This document shows, piece after piece, positions 35,795-46,699 of a stretch of 64,000 nt of DNA. The notes under the pieces were generated by a model that saw nothing but the letters and a program-made list of their open reading frames with translations, made no database searches and was not told the origin of the DNA. This DNA is from Erythrophleum ivorense. Lineage: Eukaryota > Streptophyta > Magnoliopsida > Fabales > Fabaceae. How positions within the stretch are numbered: position 1 is the first letter of the stretch; each line of letters starts with the position of its first letter. The stretch spans positions 186,001 to 250,000 of the forward strand of contig JAIUCV010000232.1 in NCBI GenBank assembly GCA_026724425.1, written 5' to 3'. Position numbers and translations under genes: made by a program.

Positions 35795-35939
35795 TAGATT
35801 ACACAAGTGGCTATTTTAGATGGAGTTATACTGGCTCTTGAGGAAGTCTTTGTTGCCGAAGATGATATCAAGAAAGAAGCGAAGTTTGAAACGATAAAGA
35901 GAAAAAGGAAGAGAGCAAATAAGAAAAGAAAATTTAAAG
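35795..35939 (+). other. Exon-like fragment with a Lys/Arg-rich tail
   Basis: An open plus-strand frame reads ITQVAILDGVILALEEVF, then VAEDDIKKEAKFETIK and a basic tail KRKRKRANKKRKFK that resembles a nuclear localisation signal. It ends at a consensus 5' splice site (AAAG then GTAAGA at 35940). A TAG at 35795 or the AG at 35806-35807 could be the acceptor. The gene is not recognised. It could be a relic exon or a piece captured by a transposon. Confidence 0.35.
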
Positions 35940-36459
35940 GTAAGATTGGCATTTAACAATTTTATAAATATTTAATGGAATAATTTTTCATCTTGAAAAA
36001 ATAAGACCAGGACATTTGTTATATGTAATGGTCCTATTTTAAAATTTATTAATCTTATTTTGTTACTTTACATTTTTATGAATAATTTGAAATCAGAGGT
36101 CTTCACAATTTTATCTTAATCAGTATAGTGAAGGTTCCCTATATTTAGTTAATTATTGACTATTTTTTCCCAAGTTCATTAAAATGTAAGTTATAACATG
36201 GTAGCTTTTAACTTTGAACATCCCTTAACATTATAGGCTGTGAACATTGAGACCTTGTATAGGATTTTATTCATATAAAAAGCTTCTTCCATGCTTGTTA
36301 ATCAACAAAATAGTTGAGTTGAAAGAGACATGGTAGACCAAGATAATTTCATTAAAAACATAGAGAAGAAGTCTATGGAAAATTATATTTAAGGGGTCAA
36401 TATCTAGCATTTAAAGGATCTTCGCTACTAAGTTGAATTTACTATTATATGTTTCAGTT

Positions 36460-36600
36460 GTTCAAAACACAAGAAATTGATAAAACAACTTGCAATGAAA
36501 GGCATATGCTTGAATGGCCAAGACAAAATGTTGCTAAACCTAAAAATTTGTATAACTATGTAGGTTTGGCAATATTGAGTTGCATACTTATTAGAAAATA
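36460..36600 (+). other. Possible second exon-like fragment
   Basis: After TATATGTTTCAG (an acceptor-like site near 36459), the frame FKTQEIDKTTCNERHMLEW and PRQNVAKPKNLYNY is open to about 36560, where a GTAGGT donor-like site follows. It lies 0.5 kb downstream of the Lys-rich fragment on the same strand, so both might belong to one old gene. The support is weak. Confidence 0.25.
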
Positions 36601-36969
36601 TTAAAGGCTAAATTCAACGATACTCATACTTACTAGAGAAATACTTAAATATTTATTAGGTATTTCTCTTATTATGTAATGGAAAAAATGGTTCTTTTTG
36701 AACTTTTAAAATGTGTACAAAGTTAATATTTTTATTTTCTTTTTTTTTTGTTATGTTTTTGTGTTTTCTAGTTAATGATTTCTTTATATATATATATATA
36801 CACAAAAGAGATATATTGTTAATTTTTGTTTTTGTAACTAGATGTTGATTAATAGTTGAACCTCTTATTAATGCATAGATATCATTTAAGCATTATTAGG
36901 TACTTTTTATCTCATTAGATTTCATTTTATCTTAGTGCCTTAAATACCAAACCAATTAAAGTTATGAAC

Positions 36970-37440
36970 TTTTTTTCTTAAAAGACAAGGAGGCTAACAC
37001 AGCCTAAGCGCCAAGCATATTGTGAAAACAACTTAGATGCATCCTTAACAAGAACACAGTGACAACCACTAGATGGCTCTTTAAGATACATAATCCTATA
37101 GGATTGTCATGTGATTGGTTAGCATGCCAGTTAGCAATATGTTTCCTTCTTGATGAATGTAGGCAATTCAGATAGTCCATGATCTTCTTAAGGCAACTTT
37201 GATCTAGTTGACAAGTTGACTCACTAGATGAGAGGAGGCACATCCTTTCAAGACAAAGTTTATCACTAGAATAGAGTCCACTTCAAACCACAAACCTTAG
37301 CTTTCACATACCAAGCTACTATGCCAATTCAACTCTTAAAAGTATACCATAAATCTCTGGGCAAATAACCCCTCCAATGCTAATATTTTGAATGAAGCCA
37401 TGGAGCTAACTTCTAGTAGCATCTTGAAGCATGCCCCTTT
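36970..37440 (-). pseudogene. LINE-type RNase H domain fragment
   Basis: In three minus-strand frames the translation follows the C-terminal RNase H domain of plant LINEs and related RNase H-like proteins. The order is VDSILVINFVLKGCASSHLV, then IKVALRRSWTI with IAYIHQEGN, then NWHANQSHDNPIGL, and LKEPSSGCHCVLVKDASKLF. The block with Arg/Gln-Glu-Gly-Asn ahead of a DxLA-like position is typical. Two or more frameshifts separate the pieces and the last catalytic Asp is not evident. The upstream RT of the LINE is not present. Confidence 0.55.
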
Positions 37441-37460
37441 AACCATTTCTATTATTTCTA

Positions 37461-38636
37461 TTAAAAAATGGTATTTTCTTTTGATATTACATTAATACTA
37501 CTTTCTTTACAATCTTGACAACTACATATGCTGGTATCTTGACATCCTTCTAAATCTATAGTAGATTCATCTATGCTAATTTCTTCTTGTATTTGATAAA
37601 TATGGTCTTCTTCACTTTCTAAAGCGCTATCCTTCTCAGGTTTTGAAGTAAAACCTTCATTTATTAACACATTAAGAAGATTTTTCTTGTTTTCTTCACT
37701 TATATTTAGTTCTCTAAGTTTCTTTTCTATTTTGCATCTAATAGAATAATGACCAAATTGTCCACATTTATGGCAAACTATTTCTTTCTTATCTTTCCTT
37801 TTATTTTTTTTACTCTTAAAGTTTTTCTTAGGCTTACTCTAGTATCTACTACTCTTCTTATTTCTTTTGTAAAAAGATTCAAATTTAAAATTTGACTTAT
37901 TTTTCTTTTTCCTAGATGGAGCTTTTATTTTTTTCAAATCCATATTGTTCACAAAAACTTTCTAATTCTAATTTTCCTTGTTTTCTATCTATATACATCT
38001 TTCTTTGCATTTTTATTTTATTATACAGTCTTAACCCTAGTGTGTTTATAATATTTATTATATGTCAATAAGCCATAATTTATTAATCTATTTTGTCTAC
38101 TTCTAATTTTATCTCTTACTCTTTCAACAAATAATCTAAGTAATCTTGAGATAAATTTCTCTCTTCCAAAAATCTGAATTTTCATCTTATCTTTAAAATA
38201 TCTTAAGAAAAAAATTATCTTTACACCATCTAAAATCTGTTGAAGTTAGGCATCTTAAATTCATTAATTCTTCTAAATATATTTCTTGTATTCCTATGGG
38301 TTCTTCTATAAAAGATTTAATTATTGCATATGCTAGTTAAGTTATATTGTCTAAATATTTTTCTTCTTGCCCCTATGCATTCATTCTAGTCTGGTGAAAG
38401 GATCTTATTGTTTGCCTATCTGATTCATTCAATATATTTTCGCACCATCATTTTAAACTTCATATAAATCCTCGAATTATTATATCAAATATATTGTTGT
38501 TGTTATTATTTTTTTCTATTATATAAGTTGCTACAGCTATTATTATTTCTTGAACTACATTCATTATTTCATATTCACTGTATCCGTCTATATTCCATTC
38601 ATAAAAAGGCCTTCCATCATATGATGAAGTGGCCAT
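37461..38636 (-). pseudogene. Endogenous pararetrovirus (Caulimoviridae) capsid/gag-like region
   Basis: On the minus strand a Met codon at 38636 opens a frame that can be followed, with stops and frame changes, to 37461. A basic Lys/Arg-rich segment is followed by one intact CCHC zinc knuckle (C-x2-C-x4-H-x4-C) at 37734-37775, then an acidic Glu/Asp-rich tail. This is the architecture of a caulimovirid coat protein. Stops in the N-terminal half make it non-functional. It lies downstream of the movement-protein relic, in the usual viral order. The protease/RT part expected next is absent, because unrelated LINE-like sequence begins at about 37440. Confidence 0.6.
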
Positions 38637-39510
38637 AGTTTATCTTTCTTCAAATTATAAATCAGGTATAGTAGGTTTTAGGTAATAATTTTTTCATATA
38701 TTATAATAATTATTATGATTATTTATTTTATTTTATTTACAGTTATATCTTTATTATCTTTAAAATGTTGTTCTAATCTTTTTATGGCATTAATTCTAAC
38801 TGCATTTTTTGCTTTATTTTCTATATCTATTTTTCCTAATTTTTCATTTATTTCCTTTAAAATATTTTTTATTCGTGTGTCTTCTTTTATATCTATCTTT
38901 TCTAATATAATTCTTTTTGCTTCTTCTATGCGTATGGCTTCATACCTAAATATGGGGTTTTTTGTGTATCTACTTGTTTTTCTTCTAGCAAAGCCTTTAA
39001 ATGTCTCTCTCTTCCAATTTATTTTTTATCCTATCCAATTGTTGACTCAAAGTGTACAAAATTTGATTAGAGAAATTATTCTATTGTTTTATTTTCTGTA
39101 TGCCTTTATTTTCTTAAAAGTCTATTATCTTTAGCAATGATGCTATCACTTCTTCTATTCCTACATTTATACTTATTTCATCTAAGGATGGATGCATTGT
39201 TATAATTACAGTATTGTTTCTACAATTCCATTTCTTGTTCTAACTGTTGTAGTTTTTATTGAAGGATGATTTTCTGCAAAAGGATTAAATATTTGATTGT
39301 TATATGTATACATTTTTAACCACTTAAAGAAATATATGTCTTCTCTGAGCTTTGTCATTTCATTATACCATTCTTTTCTAATTTTTTCTTACTTTTCTTT
39401 TGTAAAACTAGAGAAGAACCATTTTCTTTCGGTATCATATATTTTTAACATAAATTCTTTGCTTAATAATTATTTTTTATTTTATAATTCTCTTTTCTTA
39501 TTACTCTAAA
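38637..39510 (-). pseudogene. Helical linker region between viral movement and capsid relics
   Basis: A minus-strand stretch (about 38960-38700) is open and rich in Glu, Lys and Ile, predicting a long helix or coiled coil. Further up the frame breaks several times. It lies between the two viral domains and is best read as polyprotein linker of the same endogenous pararetrovirus. The 139-codon plus-strand ORF at 38715-39134 is the complement of this Lys/Glu-rich stretch, not a gene. Confidence 0.45.
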
Positions 39511-39525
39511 TGATTGGTTTAAAGA

Positions 39526-40225
39526 CTAATAGTCTGAGGGTTGAAATTCTCCATCTATTTCAAACTGTGTTTTTAAGTTTTCAGTATCTTGTTCATATAT
39601 AGGTTGTGTGATATGAGGTTTAAAGTTTACTCCTTTAAGCTTATGTCTTATGCTTAAGTAATCTATAAAATTTCTAGCTTTTGTATAGTAAGTTGAATGC
39701 CTAAATCCTATAGATCCAATAGAAGATAATGACCTCTTGAGCATTCTGTAAGGTATATCTCCTTCTACTATTTTCTCTATGTTGCCTATTTCTAATTCCT
39801 TAAATAGTGCTAAGGTTGCTAATTTTGGCAACTTCCAATTAGTAGGAAATTCTATTTCTTCCTGTTTTAATAGTTTTGGTATTAGTACTACTATTTTGGA
39901 TAGGTCTCCTATTTTTATAAGTATAGTTTCTCCTTTTGGCAATTCCTTTATAGTTTTAAAGTTTTGATGCATCTTTGTCATTTTAAAAGTTATTCTATAT
40001 TGTATTAATATTGAGGTAGTTCCTTTTTCCCAACTATCATCAGATCCTATTTCCATTACTAACTTGTTTCTAACATTAGGATCCTTTATATTTATTGGGT
40101 AATTAGGAAAACAGTCAAAGTAGATTGGTCCTCCATGAAGATTTGTCTATATAACTCATGCTATAGATTCTTTAAAGTTTTCTTGTTGTCTTTTATCTCT
40201 TAGACATATTAGGATAAGTTTGTTT
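39526..40225 (-). pseudogene. Endogenous pararetrovirus movement-protein-like region
   Basis: The longest clean viral frame of the window (176 codons, 40056-39526, minus strand) continues upstream without a clear start to the LTR border at 40226, with two stops near 40145-40160. Its layout (a beta-rich core with a Gly-Ser-Asp-x-Ser-Trp block at the N-terminal side, then a Lys/Ile-rich stretch and a Ser/Thr-rich tail) matches plant caulimovirid movement proteins, which in the virus act at plasmodesmata. It is an old genomic copy, truncated at its 5' side by a retrotransposon. Assignment is from motif order only. Confidence 0.6.
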
Positions 40226-41967
40226 TGTAACATCCGGTATATTGTAAAAACACCAAAATGAATCAATTTGAAAAGCAAGTCTTCAGAGATGAGTGCTTCA
40301 AGGCCAAATAAAATCTGAATAAAATTTTAAATAATAGAAAAAAGGATTTACCCCTTGAGTTGCCTAAAAACCAAGATTAAAGAGATTCAAAAAATTCGCC
40401 GAAAGGCCAATGGCATTTTTGTAAATAAGTGCAATTTTGGAAAAACATATAGCAAGGCTTTTTAAATGGAAATTTTGAGTTCCCAGGGTTCTCAAAGGCC
40501 GTGAAAATCATAGGAAACCCAGAGACCGGTAAAGCCCCTCCAGTGTACTTTTTCCAATGGCAGCGAGTCCAAACTTTGATGGATTTGTTTGGGAAGCTTT
40601 TGGCTCTGATTTGAGTGATTCCAAAGGCATTTTATTAAATTGTGAACCTAAATTTTATAATGGAAAATACAATTCTCAAAAAGGAGCTAAAATGAAGCCA
40701 AACCAAAAATGCCATTATGAAATGGCAAAATGGGAAATAATTTTTTTAAAAAAGCTTCTTTATTCTTCTATAAAGCTCATACACCTTATCCTCCTATTTA
40801 GACCGACATTTCTTTTGCCCAAATTTCAAAAATGGAGTAGCTCTTTTAGCCACACAAAGAGAAGGAGAAAAGGAGGAGAAAAACTAAGGAAAAGAGGAGG
40901 AAGTGTAAGAATTCAAGGAGGAGATTTAAGCAATAGGAGAACCCTTTGGAGAGAACTTGATTCAAGGTAAATTTCTTGTAAGATGATGCTTTTTCTTCCT
41001 TAGATTCTTCTTCCATGCCTCAGCCCTATACAAACCCAACAAAGGGGGAGGGTTTTTGTTCAAAAACCATTGAGAATTTGTTGAATTAGGCTATGGTAAC
41101 TTGGAATATGCCAAGAGATTAGATTTTAAGAACAATCAATGAAATGCATGAAGGAAAAGTGTAGAGTTCTTAAATGCAACTTAAAAACTAATTTAATGTA
41201 TAAGTTTTCTTTCATATGTAAGTGTTCAATTGAGCTCCTAAGACTCTTAGAAATCTCCCCAAGTGGCTCTCCCATCAAGAAAAATTCAAGGACTCCAAGA
41301 ACCTCATCCTTGGTGCTAGGTTTGGCCAAGCCTTCTTAGATAGGCTAGGGAGTGTTTTAATTTGTTCTAGCCTTGGTTTGGGACTCCATATAATGTTAGA
41401 AGATGGGAGGAACCATTAGAAAAAATTTAAGAGCCATAGAATGAGAGATGAGACAATGGTGTCTATAATGATGGCTTAAGAAGCAACTTGGTTTTTCACT
41501 TGTGCAAGTGGTTATATGAGGGCTCCAAGGACCTTAATTGAGTTCAAGAGGTCTAGAAATGGGAAAAGATGGGAGCCTAAAACTTGAAATGTGAGCGTTG
41601 CTTCAATGGGCCAATTATGGAACCATTATATCACTTGTAGGATTAAGTATACCTTTAAGAGTATCTTTAGTGTCTTGGCATGCTTCAAGTATTTGATTGT
41701 GTGTTAATTGTGATGTTTAGGTCAAGAGAACCCTACTCTACCTAGGTGCACTTGTGGGACTGAAAAGGGGAAGGAAAAGATCAAGAAAAGCTTGCATAAA
41801 TTCGAGGTAGCTCTCTACCTTATTCTTTATACATTCTTGTGTGCATATGTATGTCATTATGTGTTTGCATGTACTCTTGTGATTTGATAACATGTTACTT
41901 GATGTCTTGATGTTACATTAGTACAAATGTGTATTCTTGAATGGTTTAGTTATGAGATCGACTCATA

Positions 41968-42150
41968 AGGGTGAGGTGATACCAAAAACCCCTTAATATG
42001 GGTGAAGATGTGCCAAAAGTCTCAAGATATAGGTGGGACTAGGCCAAAAGTCCCTTTGATGGCTGAGACTAAGTCAAAAGTCCTGAGGCCAAGGGTGAAG
42101 CAAATCCAAAAGTTCTAGGAATAGGGTAAAGCAAAACCAAAATTCCCTAA
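41968..42150 (+). repeat. LTR-internal minisatellite (A1 copy), six units
   Basis: Six units of 29-33 bp begin GGGTGAGG, GGGTGAAG, AGGTGGGA, GGCTGAGA, GGGTGAAG and GGGTAAAG. Each has a CCAAAAGTCC-like centre. This is the clearest copy of the array. Confidence 0.85.
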
Positions 42151-42431
42151 AGTATTGTCTTAGCTTTAATGTGTATATGCTTTAAGTGTATGTGTGAATG
42201 AGTGTGTAAACTATTGAAATTCTTAGAATCTCACTCCCTTTCCCTCTTCTATTTTTAAATGTGTAGGTGGCCCTTAAAAACCTAAGAATGCAAGCCAAAA
42301 GAGTTGAAAGGCTATGTTTTGATCATTGTGTGTAACAACCAAGAAAAAGAAAGGAAAAAAAAAAGAAAAAAGAAAAAGAAAGCTGAAAATTTTTGGAAGG
42401 CTGAAAATTTTCTAAGTCTGCTAGCTACAGC

Positions 42432-42650
42432 CTAGCTATAGTGAATGCACCTGTTCGCTATAGCGAGAAATGCTCTAGCTATAGCGAGAGTGCCTTCTAG
42501 CTATAGCGAGAATGCTTCTAGCTATAGCGAGTTCAGGCACCCTATACAAAAACCAGGGCGTTGTTCGCCATAGTGCACGCTATAGTGAAGGCAGGGATCT
42601 AGGACTGATACGAGCTCGCCGTAGCGAGGGTTATGGCTCGCTATAGCAAG
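42432..42650. repeat. Nine-copy cluster of TCGCTATAGCGA palindromes in LTR C2
   Basis: Copies begin near 42432, 42454, 42475, 42497, 42518, 42564, 42576, 42615 and 42637. The first five are spaced 21-22 bp, exactly as in C1. Variation is mainly C-to-T or G-to-A at the CG steps (CTAGCTATAGCGAG, TTCGCCATAGTGCA). Confidence 0.9.
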
Positions 42651-43399
42651 GGTTAGTCCAGAAAAACGTGAAAAAAGAGAATTTGACTTGTTAAAACATT
42701 CCAACCCCTCCTTTCTTCTTCCAACCGACTTAAGCTCCTTCTAAGGCAGAGAAAAGGGCGGAGGAGAGAGAGAAAAACCTAGAGGAAGAAGGAAGAACAA
42801 GAAAAGGTAAGATTTACATGGTTTCTCATCTTAGAATATTGTTCTTCTCTCCTTGCCATCTCTTTCTATGGTTTTGATTATTGAAATAGTTAGGTTTTGA
42901 GCTTGGTTTAGAAGAAGGAGAGTGGAAAACCACTCTTGAGGGAGGTTAGAAGTCATGTAGCCTCTCTTCCTTGATTTCCTTTCTTGAGAGCTTGAGAGGG
43001 GAAGGATAGTGGTGAATTTCTAGTGAGAGAAAGAAACCCCTAGCTTCATATGCTTAGTAGGGTTGCTAGAAAGAAATCCCTAGCTTTATGAATAAGTGTT
43101 AAGAGAATAATTTCATGCTTCTTGTGTGGTTAGGCTCAAGAGAAGCACTCTCATCTAGAGGTGATTGTGAAACCCACAAGGGAGGAGACAAATTGAAAGG
43201 GAAAGTTATGAATAGCCAATAAAGTAGCTTTCTCCACCTTCTCTCATGCATAGATGTGTGTTTACATTGTCTTACATGTGTGTATATATGTTTTTAAACC
43301 ATGAAAAGTATGCTAGTATGATGATGCTTCATGTATTTCAATGATGTTTTATGTGATTTCTTGGATTTGCTTGAGTATGAAAATGCCAATAACCCTCTA

Positions 43400-43560
43400 G
43401 CCATGGTGAGGATGAGCCAAGAACCCTAAAGTTGGTTGAGATAAAGTAAAGAGTCTCCCAAAAGTGAGGTTGACTCCCAAGAGTAAAGGTTGAGTCTAAG
43501 AACCTCTTAAAGCATGGGTGAGGCAAGTCCAAAACCCACAAGTGAATGGGTGAGGCTAAT
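43400..43560 (+). repeat. LTR-internal minisatellite (C2 copy)
   Basis: Units carry GGTTGAGATAAAG, GTGAGGTTGACTCCC, GGTTGAGTCTAAG and GGGTGAGGCAAGTCC. It is the same array as in C1 and family A. Confidence 0.7.
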
Positions 43561-46500
43561 CCATTTACTTAGCAAGCTTTTGTATGTTATGTATGGCCTA
43601 CTCAAATGTTGAAAATGCATTTCTTATGATTTCACATGCTAATATGCCCATGCATACATTGTGAGACTTGTTTGCATGCTTTGTGTATGATTGAATGAGA
43701 GATGAGCTATTGAGATTCTTTGAATCTCACTCCCCCTCTCCACCATCCAAACATGCTAGGTGGATCAAGTGAGGCAAGAGATGGGAGCCACCAAGCTTGA
43801 AGCTAGGGAATTTGGCGAAGAAAGTGTAAAAAGCCATTTTGTCACTATCTTGTAATTAGGTCAAGAGATGTAATCTACTTTGTAGTTATGTTAAGGGATG
43901 TAATTTAATGATGTAATGATGTATATGATATAGCAAATCTAAATACTTGTAAATGGATGTACTTAATGTTTATATATATGAGAATGAGAACTATCTTGAA
44001 CAACGTAGCAAGTTTTTGGTATAAATAGTAAAGATTTTTGCCTATGTACATGGTGTATATGTTGGTGTGGGGGAGTGAGTTTTGCAAATCTGGGTTGTTA
44101 GACACTTGAGCCATATTTGATAACCTATATTGATGCTTCCTCACGTGCTCATAGAGCCTTAGAAGTAGAAGAGGCCAAATTGAACCCTTGAGCCCTCTAT
44201 AGCAAGAGAAAATGGTCACTTTGCCTCATGATGTCCAATTCTGACCAAACGACCTTTTCTTGCCTTGAGATTTGGCATGTGACTAGATCTTTCCTAGAGC
44301 TTTTTGGAAAGCTAAAGATCAAGTGATTTGGAGGTTTGTGGAATTCTCTATGATTTTTCAAAGTTGGTATCAAAATTTCGGATTTTCAGAAGTACTGTTC
44401 ATTTGGTCAGTTGTGGAATTGTGTCATCCGAGGGGTAAACGTGATCCAATGACTACGAAACTTTATGGGCAGAAACGAGATATTCACAGCGACGTGTAGT
44501 AACTGGAAGCACCTCATTTGGAGGTCTAGAGAGGAAGATATGCAATTTCGAAGTTCCCACCCAGAATCAGTCACCTTGCCTGACCCGAGGTGCTGTTCCA
44601 TTGATTTCCGGGATTTTGGCTTGATGAACTGATCTAGAGATATTTTTTCTCTCTATTTAACATTCATATATTTCCATAGTGGTATTATTTGCATGCATTG
44701 GATTTTTTTGGAATTAGTTAGACATTTTTGAAGTTCATATCAGTAAACTGTGACAGTAGCAGAGCCCACTCCGACCTCCAGATGATCTCGCGTGTCAAAC
44801 GTCCTGTATGTTGGATTTTATGACTTGCACATATTTTTAGTATGAATTATACATCCTAAGCTTTCCAAAATGACCGAGATCACATGTTTTCTATTATTCT
44901 GGATTTAGTTATGAATTTCCAAACTTTGCCCAGAATTGAGGCCAAGTCTGCCGAAAATGAATGTGCATGTCTCATATCCCTCTTTGCTTTCCATGGGTTT
45001 AAAGCATGTTTTTGGGATTGAAATGAGTTGTAATGGTGCAATTAAATATGAGGATGTATAGAATGGGCTCACACGGTCCATGTGACACTAAAGTGAATTT
45101 TTAACCATGCATGATGCCATGTGAGAAAGTGTAGGAATCCAATGAGGAAAAATCTCCCTTTATTCTTCCTATACCTCATATGAGCATGTAAGGCATGATG
45201 GCTATGAGCTAGAAATGATGGTGTTACATTGTGTAATTTGATGTTATAGTTGAATGTCAAAGTAATGATGTACATATTATTTTTGTGATGTAAGACCATG
45301 AACAATGGTAATATGATGTATGAATTTTGTATAGGTCATGTGTGGCATGAAATCAATGGAACTGTAAATTTGGACCCCTTGATGGCTTGACATAATTGTG
45401 TACTCTTGGATGTGGAATAGCCAAATTGAGGAGAATAAGGTTTGGGATCACTTGGGCAGTGTCTACAAGTCATATTTGTACTTTTAAACTTGCCTAAGAT
45501 GAGTCAAACCATTGGAGAGGCCATTTAGACAAAGTAGACATCTTACATAGAGCAAAACTTATCATTTGAGTGAGCTATGTCAGTTTTTGGCCAAATGAGC
45601 TCCTTTTGATTTGAAATTTGGCACATATCTAGACCTTGTTGAGAGCTTTTTGGAAGCTAAAGTGAATATTATTTGGAGGTCTACAAAATATTTTATGAAT
45701 TTTTGAAGTTGAAATTTTTTTTTGATTTGGTCACAACTACTGTAGCTATGGTCTAAAATTTGTTCTGTGTCAATAATAGGGAAAATGATATCCAATTGTC
45801 ATGAAATTTTATAAGCAAAAACTAAAACTTCCCAGTGACTTGTGCCAACTAAAATTACCCAATTTGAATGTCTAGAGAGGGAGATACGAATTTTTAAAAT
45901 TGCTATCTAATACCAAGCGTCTAGTTAGACCCATGTTACTATTTGATTGGTTTTCGTGGTCTGAACAAACTGGAATGGTCTAGAGTGATTTTTTCTCTCT
46001 ATGTAACATTTATATCTTTCCATATTGGTATCATTTGCATGGATTAAATTTTTTTGGAATTAATTAGACATTTTTGAAGTTCATATCAAAAACCTATATT
46101 AGTACCAATAGCCAATCAGAAGTTTGTGCCTTTTTTTATGTCAAACCTAGTCCATATGCTATGTTCATGACTTGAAATTATTTTTAGTTTTATAAAACTC
46201 AGAGCTTTCCAAAAAGCTATGGCATGGCAAATTTGGATTTTCTTAGATTTAGTTATGAATTTTTAAAATTTTCCTTAAATCTGCCACTATATAATCCATG
46301 ATGAATGAAAGGATTTTTAAGGTTTTAGATTTGAGAACTGTGGCTTGCTGGATAATTTAAGTTGTTTATGATTTTTGCCAATGCTAAATGAGTAAGGAAT
46401 GTTGTTGGTTAATCCACGAGGCTCATATGACATAAATTGAAAATTTAACCCCAATGTTGCGTAACAAAAGTGCATTATTTTCATACTTTTCCTTGCTTTT

Positions 46501-46571
46501 ACCTTTTGAATGTACACCCAATGCCCCGAATTGAAGAGTATGATAATGGAATATATATGGTATGACATTTT

Positions 46572-46583
46572 TGGTATCAAAAC
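46572..46583 (+). promoter_or_regulatory. Primer binding site of element A1
   Basis: TGGTATCAAAAC lies 4 bp after the LTR end. It matches the 3' end complement of plant initiator-Met tRNA (TGGTATCAGAGC) with two G-to-A changes. It primes minus-strand DNA synthesis in this lineage. Confidence 0.85.
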
Positions 46584-46699
46584 AAAGGTTCAGGCACTTT
46601 TGCTTGATATTTGGCTCTTGAGTGGTATATTTGGTTTGTTTTCAAGAAAAATATCTATGTATATGTGTTTTAATTGTGCTGTGGGCTAAAGGCTGTGGC

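Larger units (their letters stand above)
42331..45228 (+). mobile_element. Solo LTR, family C, copy C2, nested in the A1 LTR
   Basis: It starts TGTAACAACCAAG and ends GGTGTTACA. Perfect 5-bp duplications TTGTG flank it (42326-42330 and 45229-45233). It aligns over its whole length with C1. Its insertion into A1 shows that family C was active after A1 arrived. Confidence 0.93.
40226..46567 (+). repeat. 5' LTR of element A1 (family A), interrupted by LTR C2
   Basis: It starts TGTAACATCCGG and ends ATGACA just before the primer binding site. Without the inserted C2 (2898 bp plus 5-bp duplication) the LTR is about 3.44 kb, as in the other family A copies. The start aligns with 9641 and 60258. 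Confidence 0.88.

Noticed and set aside
38715..39134. 139-codon plus-strand ORF rich in Phe, Leu, Ile and Ser
   Set aside because: It is the complement of the Lys/Glu-rich minus-strand viral linker. The apparent membrane protein composition is an artefact of poly-A/AG-rich codons read backwards.
40557..40970. 137-codon plus-strand ORF at the start of the A1 LTR
   Set aside because: It lies in LTR sequence, and equivalent positions in other family A LTRs are not open. The basic C-terminus comes from a purine-rich tract.
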